Shown: piece by piece, positions 6,301 through 12,965 of the stretch | How positions within the stretch are numbered: the first letter of the stretch is position 1 | Layout: each line of letters begins with the position of its first letter | NCBI GenBank assembly: GCA_937886445.1 | Contig: CALGBY010000004.1 | Coordinates: forward strand, 1-17,948 | Direction: 5' to 3' | DNA length: 17,948 bases | Source of the DNA: an uncultured Clostridia bacterium | Lineage (GTDB): Bacteria; Bacillota; Clostridia; Christensenellales; Aristaeellaceae | Position numbers and translations under genes: made by a program | The notes under the pieces: model-generated | Told to the model about the DNA's origin: nothing | The model's database searches: none | Seen by the model: the letters and a program-made list of their open reading frames with translations, nothing else

Positions 6301-6820
6301 TATCCGCCCGGTCTGAGCGGGGGATGCCCGCGTTTTCCGGGGTGATCCTGGCGGCGCGGAAGGTGTGCGCCAGGCCCTCCTCCGCCGGGGCGTAGCGTTC
6401 CTGACCGCGCGGTGCTTCCGCGGAAGGATCGCTTCCCACGGAGGTGAAGCGGCGCGTCATGCCGGCCTCTTCGCTTTCGCTGTACGCGTTTGAGGCGGGA
6501 GCGGGCTGCCTGCCCTGCGCGGCGGGTATATCCGCCACCGGGATCACGGCGGTCTTGTATTTGTCCTGCACATTATCCGAAAACACCGCTGCGGGATCCT
6601 CCTCCTCATAGCGGCCCATGTTCTGCAGCTTTTCCCGGAGAGACGCGGAACGCGCGGAACCGTCCGCGCTCTCCGCTTCGGGAGGCGTTACGGAGGATAC
6701 CGAAGAGCGCGGAAGGATCAGCCTTTCAGGGCGCGTATCCTTTACGGGCTTGAGCAGCTGTTCTGTTTCTTTTGTAAACCCCTTTACGGGTGTATCGTTA
6801 TCATGATTGCCGGTGCTCAA
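3389..6820 (-). CDS. Membrane-anchored surface protein with Ig-like and PQQ beta-propeller domains
   Basis: This protein has 1143 residues from a TTG start. The N-terminal ~245 residues are hydrophilic, charged and probably disordered and cytoplasmic. A single transmembrane segment (MILVTLVLVVLAFSALCLIG, ~247-266) follows. Outside lie two related Ig-like beta domains (~300-540, each with a W-x-C-V core and a closing aromatic-rich P-Y-x-G element), a Pro/Thr-rich linker (~547-620) and a C-terminal PQQ-type beta-propeller (~660-1143) with blades such as DGKVYFLDL and DGKTGSEI. Such propellers usually bind proteins or ligands rather than PQQ. The TTG at 6818-6820 has AGGAGG 9 nt upstream and lies ~27 nt after the predicted transcription start; a longer reading from 6850 would begin upstream of that start. 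Function unknown; an envelope scaffold or sensor is plausible. Transcribed alone. Confidence 0.85.
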   Translation of the reverse strand: MSTGNHDNDTPVKGFTKETEQLLKPVKDTRPERLILPRSSVSSVTPPEAESADGSARSASLREKLQNMGRYEEEDPAAVFSDNVQDKYKTAVIPVADIPAAQGRQPAPASNAYSESEEAGMTRRFTSVGSDPSAEAPRGQERYAPAEEGLAHTFRAARITPENAGIPRSDRADTDDARVYRGRSERAAGAGQEGNGYSRSRMEDAEDARVYRGRSERAKTQPPYDRGSREEDASYDYEEGSHPIWPRMILVTLVLVVLAFSALCLIGKGEKKGSMLNDLYTRTKNTLLAPLGLADEEPLSSPAVPYASAQPVPPVMTPVPGANAALLYTDENSAIISVNTEDRSDELVAATPCELNVYVYATSEAEEIRLYFDNDTFAASRNECQNPDESQRLWKCVVPSFTQPYDGCLYAGYRAGAQWYRSPECVHITVSAAPPVTPVPAVKAESVSLLPGTVTPLETGRDISVRVVTSTDVRQVTLSDWEGTPLNMSDDKVIKQENGKLIWTCVIRFDEPYEGNIYVSCLNDRGEWEDTDTALLLSVTEPAADVIITPQSTQSAVRTPVPNRTAEPSATPFRVTPEPATPTPEPERITMPPTATPSPSPTPVPTAEPTPTPVPTPTPMPLLSVKRAEEADPVSIKLNEEVYRGSKRLTDYNREESLCAPDPDKYSFTNGGVFTFRGDNFRRNAAYGTAEITEGRMEILWSTPLGSLKTADSTVYGVGFGSQPAIIKWPGDVRAMMNLTQAKKDTQKLKEVIFAAQDGKVYFLDLNDGSATRSTINLGYPMKSSVSVDAYSLPILSFGQTVSKMPNGKTGKIGYYVYSLIDCSQLLFLNGRSANGQVQYNTNGAFTSSGLFLYDTAPKGGSYDEKLIVAGENGLIYTVDLNTFFDHIDTKTVKLDPEYVYQRSKAGDQKDNRTGIASAPAMYGRYLYTADAHGILRCVDTDTMTSVWALDCGDNISAAVALDWDSKGDLGLYTGNTSYVRLTKKQSVTLRRVDTLSGREVWSYEIACQKDSSAKTSGCAASPVIGQNSIDDLVIFTVNKTGNGKTSAVIALDKFTGRPVWQKELTTTAVSSPVAVYNKAGNAWIIQADESGVLHLLDGKTGSEISSLSLGGQITASPAVYGDILVIGTSDKKTPAMYGIQLK
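4966..5090 (-). repeat. Low-complexity Pro/Thr codon repeat in linker
   Basis: GGGCGTGGGCACGGG-like units on the plus strand encode imperfect PTP/TPxP repeats on the minus strand. They form the flexible, wall-spanning linker between the Ig-like domains and the propeller. Such tracts tend to change length by slippage. Confidence 0.7.
6166..6300 (-). repeat. Internal 93-bp-spaced duplication in the cytoplasmic tail
   Basis: The peptide DARVYRGRSERA occurs twice, 31 residues (93 bp) apart, in the N-terminal charged region of the surface protein. The underlying DNA is also strongly conserved between the two copies. It looks like a recent in-frame tandem duplication; a binding or phosphorylation motif is possible but not shown. 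Confidence 0.7.
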
Positions 6821-6853
6821 AATGAAAACCCTCCTCAGAAAATTTCCCAATAT

Positions 6854-6882
6854 ATTATATCAGAAAACCGGCAGAGAAACAA
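6854..6882 (-). promoter_or_regulatory. Sigma-A promoter of the PQQ-propeller gene
   Basis: On the minus strand TTGTTT (6877-6882) and a perfect TATAAT (6854-6859) are 17 bp apart. The predicted start is near 6847, which supports the TTG start at 6820 rather than any codon further upstream. Confidence 0.82.
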
Positions 6883-6964
6883 GTATCAGCGGGGCGCCGG
6901 AACGCGGTTTGCCGGAATACGGATGTAAATTTTGTATTATCGCGCCGCGGCAGGCTGATTTCTC

Positions 6965-6993
6965 TTGCGAACGGCCGTAAAAATCGGTATAAT
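6965..6993 (+). promoter_or_regulatory. Sigma-A promoter of the L,D-transpeptidase gene
   Basis: TTGCGA (6965-6970) and TATAAT (6988-6993) are separated by 17 bp, giving a start near 7000 and a ~50-nt leader ending in GGAGG. It lies ~80 bp from, and divergent to, the promoter of the PQQ-propeller gene. Confidence 0.82.
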
Positions 6994-7049
6994 GTGAAGG
7001 CCGGACAGCGAAAACCGGCGCTGCTGTAAATGTCAGCCGGAGGAATGGT

Positions 7050-8915
7050 ATGCGCGCTTCTGAAAAACATTGCTTTTTCTTTTTGATCATTGCGGTGCTG
7101 ATGACATCGCTGATTTTTTATGCGGGCGCTTTTGCGGAACAGGCCGCGGCCTTCGTATCCGCGCCGGATACGGTGCGCCCCGGAAAAACGGAGCGGTATG
7201 TGATCTCACTGCCTGAAAACGGCAGCTGGGAGTGCATTCTTGAGGATGCCTCGGGGCGCAGCCTGGGCAGCATCTGCCGGGAAACGGGCGTAGCCGGGGA
7301 AAACGCCTTCCTCTGGGACGGCCTGCTTGAGGACGGCAGCGAGCCCGCGCCGGGAGAGTATTCAGTCAAAACGGTGTGGAACGGAACAGAATCCGAAATG
7401 CGGATCACGGTGGGCGAGCCCGCGCCGCGCCTGACGGGCGTTCAGGCGGAGGCGGACGCGGAGACCGGCACGGTGACGGTGACGGCGGACTGCTCCTGCA
7501 GCGGCACCTTTTTTGCCGCCGCCGATACCGATGAGGGCACGGTGACCGTAATGGAAAAGCCGGCGCTCAAGGGCGAAAACGCTTTTGTGTGGAACGGCAC
7601 GGTAAACGGAAGGCGCATCGCCGCGGGAGAAAATCATCTGCGGCTGTGGCTGGAGGATGACACCGGCTATGCCGGCACAAAGCAGAACATCACCTTTGAA
7701 TATCCGCTTTTGCCGGATCTGCCTGATGAAACGGAGGACGGAGAGAACACCGTAACCGACGGAGAAGCCGAAGCAGATACGGATGAAGCCGTGCAGACCG
7801 CCGAAGAAGCGGGGGAGACAGCCGGGGAGACCGGTGAGGACAGCGAAGAGGACGCGCCGGACCCTGACGACCATACGGTGATCCCGAGCAAAGTGACCAC
7901 GGCGGAGGATGAATTCAGCTACTGGACGCTGCCCATCGGCGTGCTGGATGAGGAAAAGATCTGGGAAGTGATGATGCAGCCCATGACGGTGATCGACGGC
8001 GGGCAGAAGGATACCTACAAGCTGCGCGCGACGCCCGATTCCTCCACAAAAAAGAGCAATATCGTGGGCGAGATCACCTGCGCTTCCCAGGGCGTGCATG
8101 TACTGGAAACGCTGGATAACGGCTGGACGCTGATAGAGGCGTACAATTCCTCCTACGGCCCCAAGTGCACCTCCCGCCGCGGCTACGGCGTGACCAACGA
8201 ACTGATTACCGGTTATGTGAAAACGAGCCTGCTCAAGACCTATGACCCGCAGGATTATATGGGGCTTCTGATCGATAAGAAGAACCAGACGATGTACATC
8301 TTTGAGGACGGAAAGATCACGGGCACCCTGCTGGTATCCACCGGTCTCAACAACAAAACACAAAGCTGGAACGAGACCCCCTCCGGAGAATATGTGATGA
8401 TCAGCAAAATGGGCGGCTTTCCCGCCGGCAACCTGTGGTGCGCCTACGGCATGCGTGTGAACGGCGGCTGCGCCATACATGAGGTGCCCTATATCGGCAA
8501 CAAGGATACCCCCGCCGCGAGAAGGGATTATTCCTCCTCGGTGAAACTGTTGGGGCAGAAGGCCAGCCATGGCTGCATCCGCGTGCAGAAGGCTGCGAAC
8601 GAGAGCGGGCAGAACATCAAATGGCTGTGGGATCATATGAAGGTGGGCGTGAAGGTGCTCATCTGGGAGGACAGCGGACGCTTTACCGAATATCCCGATA
8701 ACGATATGCCGCTTTACTATAACCCCACAGGCGGCACGATGTATCATGATGATCAGAACTGCAAGGGCGTTAAGGCCCGCTGGCTGCCGCTGAAGGCGTT
8801 CAGCTACGGTCAGCTGGAGGAGGAGCCCTTTGCCTCGCTTACCCTGTGCCCCACCTGCGGAAAAACGCTGAGAAAGAGCGAGATAGACGCGCTGAACCGC
8901 GAAAACGGGTTCTGA
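7050..8915 (+). CDS. Secreted L,D-transpeptidase (YkuD) with FlgD-like Ig domains
   Basis: This 621-residue exported enzyme is predicted to cross-link peptidoglycan through meso-diaminopimelate or to attach proteins to it. A signal peptide or N-terminal anchor occupies residues ~8-30. Two FlgD-like Ig repeats follow, each with an ENAF-W-G core and a GE/GENH turn. Next come a very acidic linker (~221-276), an SH3-like region with a GW-T-L-IEAY signature and the YkuD catalytic domain (~395-540) with H477 and the SHGCIR motif (S506-H507-G508-C509 nucleophile). A small C-terminal domain carries C571, C600 and C603 and may bind zinc. The ATG is 6 nt after GGAGG; an ATG 5 bp upstream is in another frame and soon stops. 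Monocistronic; followed by a terminator hairpin. Confidence 0.92.
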   Translation: MRASEKHCFFFLIIAVLMTSLIFYAGAFAEQAAAFVSAPDTVRPGKTERYVISLPENGSWECILEDASGRSLGSICRETGVAGENAFLWDGLLEDGSEPAPGEYSVKTVWNGTESEMRITVGEPAPRLTGVQAEADAETGTVTVTADCSCSGTFFAAADTDEGTVTVMEKPALKGENAFVWNGTVNGRRIAAGENHLRLWLEDDTGYAGTKQNITFEYPLLPDLPDETEDGENTVTDGEAEADTDEAVQTAEEAGETAGETGEDSEEDAPDPDDHTVIPSKVTTAEDEFSYWTLPIGVLDEEKIWEVMMQPMTVIDGGQKDTYKLRATPDSSTKKSNIVGEITCASQGVHVLETLDNGWTLIEAYNSSYGPKCTSRRGYGVTNELITGYVKTSLLKTYDPQDYMGLLIDKKNQTMYIFEDGKITGTLLVSTGLNNKTQSWNETPSGEYVMISKMGGFPAGNLWCAYGMRVNGGCAIHEVPYIGNKDTPAARRDYSSSVKLLGQKASHGCIRVQKAANESGQNIKWLWDHMKVGVKVLIWEDSGRFTEYPDNDMPLYYNPTGGTMYHDDQNCKGVKARWLPLKAFSYGQLEEEPFASLTLCPTCGKTLRKSEIDALNRENGF

Positions 8916-8937
8916 CAGACAGAATATGCCAAACAAA

Positions 8938-8975
8938 AGAGACCATTGCGGAAGAAAAAGCCTGCAACGGTCTCT
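8938..8975. terminator. Bidirectional terminator between convergent genes
   Basis: Twelve-base arms AGAGACCATTGC and GCAACGGTCTCT pair with one mismatch. On the minus strand the hairpin is followed by TTTTGTTT; on the plus strand by the weaker ATTATTTG. It serves the L,D-transpeptidase gene on one side and the galM-recF operon on the other. Confidence 0.7.
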
Positions 8976-9130
8976 ATTATTTGTGACCTGAACATCCTGA
9001 CGGCTTTTGAACAGCCACGCAGACTGCGCGGAAAACCTACGGCTGCATCAAAGCGCCGCGGTACATCGGTCTCCTGCATGCGTACCGGCGGCATAAGCGT
9101 CACCGGGGGGCAGCTGAAAGCCGCCGCGAA

Positions 9131-9730
9131 TCATTTGAGGGCTTTCATGCGGCGCTCGTAAACCTCCTCTGAAGCTACGCTGCAGCCGAAAAAGCCCAGC
9201 GCCTTCCCCAGCTCGTAGTACGCGCCGTGGTTGTAGGCGATCAGCTCCGCCCGGCCGAAATCGATCCTGCCATCCGGGCACATCAGCTCATCGCTTATGC
9301 CCACGCTTACGATCTCGCCCAGAAACATATCATGGCTGCCCAGCTCCGTTACGCTTTTTACCCTGCAGGCAAGGTAAAGCGGCACACCGGAAACGGCGGG
9401 AGCATAGGTGAGGCCCTCGGCCTGCACCGGTTCAAGGCCGCACAGGGAAAACTTGTCACAGTCCCTGCCGCTTTTTACGCCGCACAGGTCCAAGGCCTTC
9501 AGCTGCTTTTTTCCGCACAGGTTGATCACGAACTCGCCGCTGTTTTTGATGATGTCATAGCTGTAGCGCTCCTTGCGTACGGAAATGGAGCACATGGGCG
9601 GCTCGGAGCATACGGTGCCCACCCAGGCCAGCGTGATGATATTGGGGGCAAAGCCCTCCGCGGCACAGGAGACCATCACCGCGGGAACGGGCGCCAGCAG
9701 CGTGCCGGGCTTGATATTGACAAATGCCAT
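9131..9730 (-). CDS. Flavin reductase family protein (flavoredoxin-like)
   Basis: This 199-residue protein is a single FMN-binding split-barrel domain of the flavin reductase/flavoredoxin family. It has the typical N-terminal PxPAVMVSC-like strand, the loop with PNIITLAWVG that lines the flavin, and the HD-x-F-x-GEIV strand in the C-terminal half. The family transfers electrons between NAD(P)H, FMN and partner proteins, or serves as a redox shuttle in anaerobes. The actual partner is not evident. AAGGAGG precedes the ATG. The stop of the upstream HAD gene is 12 bp away with this ribosome site immediately after it, so the two are co-translated. It is only distantly similar to the flavin reductase domain of the rubrerythrin fusion. 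Confidence 0.87.
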   Translation of the reverse strand: MAFVNIKPGTLLAPVPAVMVSCAAEGFAPNIITLAWVGTVCSEPPMCSISVRKERYSYDIIKNSGEFVINLCGKKQLKALDLCGVKSGRDCDKFSLCGLEPVQAEGLTYAPAVSGVPLYLACRVKSVTELGSHDMFLGEIVSVGISDELMCPDGRIDFGRAELIAYNHGAYYELGKALGFFGCSVASEEVYERRMKALK

Positions 9731-9742
9731 GTTGATCCTCCT

Positions 9743-10420
9743 TTACTGTGGTTCCGAAAATGCGCGAAGAATGTAACGGGCCGCCTCCAGCGGGCCGCTT
9801 TCCGTGTGCGCGCCGGTTTCAAGCAGCTGCGCCTCCGTCTGATGCCCGCCCGAGATCAGCACAGGGGTGATCCCCATTGAAAATGCCGTTTCGGCGTCAT
9901 GCTGAGAATCGCCGATCAGGAAGCAGTGCTTCGGGTCCGTCCCGCTGTCCCTGATGTATTTGATGCCGTTTTCCGCCTTGCTTGTGGCATAGATATGATC
10001 CAGCCCGATCACCTTTTGAAAAACGGGGGCGATGGGAAAACGGGAAAGCTGACTGAGCATGTTTTCCGTTTTGCTGGCGGTGAGGATCAGCTGCGGGCAG
10101 CCGGCATCCGCAAGCAGCCGCACCGCCTCCTCTGCTCCCTTTCTGAGCGGGCAGGTATGCTCGCCTGCCATATAGGTGTCCATCCAGAAATGGGCGTCCT
10201 CCTCCCAGTCTTCCTGCTTCAGCCCCAGACGGCGGTAATACAGCTCCACCGGAAAGCAAAAGACGGAGCGGTAATACTCCACGGACTCGATGAGGGGCAG
10301 GCCGCGCTTTTTGAGCAGACGGTTCATCACCGAAATGCCGAATTCGCAGTCATCCAGCAGGGTGCCGTTCCAATCCCAGAATACGGTGGGCACTGTTTTT
10401 CTTATCTCAGGGCAGGTCAT
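9743..10420 (-). CDS. HAD-superfamily hydrolase, phosphoglycolate phosphatase-like
   Basis: This 225-residue HAD hydrolase has a helical cap (~25-90) inserted after motif I. Motif I is WDWNGTLLDD with nucleophile D16, motif II is LILTAS (T114/S116), motif III is probably K148, and motif IV is GDSQHD (D171, D175) for Mg2+. The position usually held by the acid/base aspartate (D+2) is N18, as in a recognised DWNGT subgroup; substrate and even phosphatase activity are therefore uncertain. AAGGAG precedes the ATG. It starts 22 bp after recF and ends 12 bp before the flavin reductase, inside the galM-recF operon. Confidence 0.86.
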   Translation of the reverse strand: MTCPEIRKTVPTVFWDWNGTLLDDCEFGISVMNRLLKKRGLPLIESVEYYRSVFCFPVELYYRRLGLKQEDWEEDAHFWMDTYMAGEHTCPLRKGAEEAVRLLADAGCPQLILTASKTENMLSQLSRFPIAPVFQKVIGLDHIYATSKAENGIKYIRDSGTDPKHCFLIGDSQHDAETAFSMGITPVLISGGHQTEAQLLETGAHTESGPLEAARYILRAFSEPQ

Positions 10421-10442
10421 GCGTTTCTCCTTATTCTGTCAT

Positions 10443-11540
10443 TCATCCGCTGATGAGCCCGCCGTCCTGCACGCTGAGCACACAGGCGGGACGGGCGTTC
10501 ACAAGATCGCTCAGGTCGGTACAGGTAAGCAGCACCTGCGCGCCGCTCACCCGCTCGATCAGCTTGTTTCTCCTTTGGGCGTCCAGCTCGCTCAGCACAT
10601 CGTCCAACAGCAGCAGCGGGCTTTCTCCCTGTACCCGGCACAGCAGGTCAAAGGAGGCCAGACGCAGCGAGAGCGCGGCTGTGCGTATCTGCCCCTGGCT
10701 GCCGAAGGCATCCAGCTCGTTTCCGTTCAGCGTGAGCAGCAGGTTATCCCTGTGGGGGCCCCGGGTGGTGGTCACGCGCCGCAGATCCTCCGCGCGGTTT
10801 TCCTGCAGCAGCCGCAGCAAGGCCTCCGCGGGGTCGTTTTCCTCGGCGGCATGCCCGGTATAGCGCAGGTCCAGCACTTCGTCCTTTTTGCCGGCGATGT
10901 AGGCATAATGCTCCGCCGCGCTTACCCGGAGCGCCGCCGCTGTTTCCCGCCTCAGGCGGATGAGGGGCGCGCCGCATAGCGCCAGCTGCTCGTCCCAGGC
11001 GTCCAGCTGAGCGGGGCTGCCGCCTGCCTGAAGAGCCTTCAGCAATGCGTTGCGCTGGCGCAGGGCGGCGTTGTAATTCTGCAGGGCATAGAAATACGCC
11101 CGCTGCTGCTGCGAAAGCAGCATATCCAGAAAACGGCGCCGTGCCTGGGGGCCGTCCTTGATGATGTACAGATCCTCAGGGCTGAACATCACACAGGTGG
11201 CGTGGCCGATCAGCTCCCCCATGCGGGGAGCAGTCTTTCCGTTTACATAGATGATCTTTTTCTTGCGGGCGTTTTCATACAGGCGTACGCCCACCTGATG
11301 CTCACCGTCCCTGCGCTGCACGCTCAGCTGCACCGCTGCGGTCTCCCTGCCGTGCATGATCATATCGCCGTCGGTGCCGGTGCGGTGGCTCCGCCCGAGG
11401 CAGCACAAATGCACGGCTTCCAGCAGATTGGTCTTGCCGGTGCCGTTTTTGCCCGCCAGCACGGTCACCCCCGGGGGAGGGGTGAGCATTACCTGGCTGT
11501 AGCTGCGAAAATCATGCAGGCGCAGGGAAGTGAGCAGCAT
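10443..11540 (-). CDS. recF: DNA replication and repair protein RecF
   Basis: This 365-residue SMC-like ATPase loads RecA on gapped DNA together with RecO and RecR. The N-terminus has the RecF hallmark LRLHDFRSY, Walker A GKNGTGKT (30-37), and the SHRT region at 51-54. A central coiled helical arm follows, then the ABC signature near SQGQ (281-284) and Walker B LLLLDD (309-314) followed by VLSELD. Length is normal. The ATG has a modest AAGGA site. It starts 19 bp after galM and precedes a HAD hydrolase. In most Firmicutes recF sits between dnaN and gyrB near the replication origin; none of those genes is here. Confidence 0.95.
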   Translation of the reverse strand: MLLTSLRLHDFRSYSQVMLTPPPGVTVLAGKNGTGKTNLLEAVHLCCLGRSHRTGTDGDMIMHGRETAAVQLSVQRRDGEHQVGVRLYENARKKKIIYVNGKTAPRMGELIGHATCVMFSPEDLYIIKDGPQARRRFLDMLLSQQQRAYFYALQNYNAALRQRNALLKALQAGGSPAQLDAWDEQLALCGAPLIRLRRETAAALRVSAAEHYAYIAGKKDEVLDLRYTGHAAEENDPAEALLRLLQENRAEDLRRVTTTRGPHRDNLLLTLNGNELDAFGSQGQIRTAALSLRLASFDLLCRVQGESPLLLLDDVLSELDAQRRNKLIERVSGAQVLLTCTDLSDLVNARPACVLSVQDGGLISG

Positions 11541-11559
11541 AGAGGCGTTTCCTTTGCTA

Positions 11560-12609
11560 TCAGATCAGTGAAAATGCGTATTCGGTAACGGAGGAATAGG
11601 TATCTCCGGCCTTCAGCACGGTGGTGGGGAATTCGGGCTTGTTGGGGCTGTCGGGATAGTGCTGCGTTTCAAGCGCCACGCCGGCGTAGGGGCCGTACTT
11701 CTGCCCGCCGCGGCCGGTGAAATTCAGGCCCTGACCGGTGTACACCTGAATGCCGGGCTCGGTGGTATTGCATTCCATGCGGATGCCGCTGTCCCTGCTT
11801 TCAAGCACGGCGGCCTTGTGCATCCCCTCGGTCTCCCGCAGGCAGAAGTTGCAGTCAAAGCCGTTCACATCATCGATGTAATGGCAGGAGGCGCGCTTGC
11901 TGATGCATACGCCGATCTCCTCGCCTTTGGTCACATCCAGAGCGGTGCCGTGGATATCAAAATACTTTCCGGTGGGGATCAGGCCGTCATCCACATCGGT
12001 GATCTTATCCGCGAATACCGTGAGGCGGTGGGAAAGGATATCGCCGGTCTCGTTGAGGTTGAAATAGGAATGGTTGGTCAGGTTGACCACGGTGTCCTTA
12101 TCGCTCTGCGCGAGGTAGCGGATGGTGATCTTGTTATTGTTGTCAAAGGCATAGGAGACCTGCACCTTCATCTTGCCGGGGAAGCCCTCCTCCATATCGT
12201 GGGATACATAGGTGAGCAGCAGCACATCCTCATTTTCGCTTTCAAGCGTTTCGCCCTTCCACCATTTCTTGTCAAAGCCTTCTCTTCCGCCGTGAAGGGT
12301 GTTTTTGCCGTTGTTGGCAAACAGCGTGTATTCCGTGCCGTTCAGGGTGAAGCGGGCGTTGCCGATACGGTTGCCGAAGCGGCCGATGGTGGCGCCGATG
12401 GAGCCGTTGGGGATCTCATAATCGTGCAGGGTGTCAAAGCCCAGGCATACCTCGCGCATTTTTCCGTTCTGATCCGGAACGCGCACGCTTACCAGATGCG
12501 CGCCGAAATCCAGCACGCTGATGGAAGCGCCGGTCTTGTTGGTGAGGGTGTAGAGGGTCATGTCGCGGCCGATGATGTCGGTGCCGAAGCGGCGGGAGGT
12601 AATACTCAT
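11560..12609 (-). CDS. galM: Aldose 1-epimerase (galactose mutarotase)
   Basis: This 349-residue enzyme interconverts the alpha and beta anomers of galactose and other aldoses, feeding the Leloir pathway. Characteristic motifs are GRFGNRIGNARF (76-87), LHGG with H106, NLTNHSYFNL with H180 as general acid, and ALETQHYPDSPN with E314 as general base. The open frame continues ~55 codons upstream to 12774, but that extension crosses the promoter and leader and does not resemble the family. The ATG at 12607-12609 has AAGGAAG upstream and gives the usual family length. First gene of the operon with recF, the HAD hydrolase and the flavin reductase; no other sugar genes are nearby. Confidence 0.94.
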   Translation of the reverse strand: MSITSRRFGTDIIGRDMTLYTLTNKTGASISVLDFGAHLVSVRVPDQNGKMREVCLGFDTLHDYEIPNGSIGATIGRFGNRIGNARFTLNGTEYTLFANNGKNTLHGGREGFDKKWWKGETLESENEDVLLLTYVSHDMEEGFPGKMKVQVSYAFDNNNKITIRYLAQSDKDTVVNLTNHSYFNLNETGDILSHRLTVFADKITDVDDGLIPTGKYFDIHGTALDVTKGEEIGVCISKRASCHYIDDVNGFDCNFCLRETEGMHKAAVLESRDSGIRMECNTTEPGIQVYTGQGLNFTGRGGQKYGPYAGVALETQHYPDSPNKPEFPTTVLKAGDTYSSVTEYAFSLI

Positions 12610-12739
12610 GGTGTCATGCTTCCTTTCTTTATCTGTTACGGATCTTTGCCTTGTCTGAGAAGCCGTGAGGCACCCTGCTGCGCGGAAAAGGTGGTTTTCC
12701 GGCGGCCCCGGGGCAGCCCCGCGGGATAAAAAATACTTC
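12610..12739 (-). promoter_or_regulatory. Structured ~130-nt leader of galM
   Basis: The transcript from the predicted start to the galM ribosome site is unusually long. It contains a GC-rich GGGG-CTG-CCCC element near 12710-12720 and a perfect 7-bp stem CGGAAAA/TTTTCCG with a 5-nt loop (12683-12701 region). No T-run follows, so it is not a standard terminator, and I recognise no known riboswitch. Confidence 0.4.
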
Positions 12740-12745
12740 ATATGG

Positions 12746-12774
12746 ATTATAGCAGAACGCGCCCGCGTTTTCAA
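12746..12774 (-). promoter_or_regulatory. Sigma-A promoter of the galM-recF operon
   Basis: On the minus strand TTGAAA (12769-12774) and a perfect TATAAT (12746-12751) are 17 bp apart. No other good promoter was seen before the flavin reductase gene, so all four genes probably share it. Confidence 0.85.
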
Positions 12775-12839
12775 TCATTATCCTTCGGTGTTCTTTTAGG
12801 CCGTCCGGAATGTTTATGCGGTGAAAAACGGAAAAACAC

Positions 12840-12868
12840 TTGAAACATCCCCTCTCTGTGAGTATAAT
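12840..12868 (+). promoter_or_regulatory. Sigma-A promoter of the cation/proton antiporter gene
   Basis: TTGAAA (12840-12845) and TATAAT (12863-12868) are separated by 17 bp. The start is near 12875, leaving a ~90-nt leader before the ATG. It is divergent from the galM promoter. Confidence 0.85.
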
Positions 12869-12870
12869 AG

Positions 12871-12965
12871 TGCCTTGTTCTGCAAGGGCGTACGCGGAAG
12901 GGCGTCCCCCTGCACGATTTTGTTATTTGAGGGGACATCCTGTTTTTCCGGAGGCTGACTGCTTT
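12871..12965 (+). promoter_or_regulatory. Structured leader of the antiporter mRNA
   Basis: The leader has a CCTTG/CAAGG hairpin (12873-12887), a possible ACGC/GCGT hairpin (12892-12905) and GTCCCC/GGGGAC arms (12904-12909, 12931-12936) followed by TGTTTTT. The ribosome site GGAGG is at 12950-12954. The 5' GCCTT can also pair with GAGGC over the ribosome site. This layout suits an attenuator or cation-responsive RNA, but I do not recognise a known riboswitch consensus. Confidence 0.4.

Noticed and set aside
7362..8936. 524-codon open frame on the minus strand
   Set aside because: It is antisense to the YkuD transpeptidase, whose catalytic motif and signal peptide are unmistakable.
12610..12774. 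N-terminal extension of GalM to 12774
   Set aside because: The extra residues do not match the family and cover the promoter and leader; the ATG at 12609 has a good ribosome site and gives normal length.
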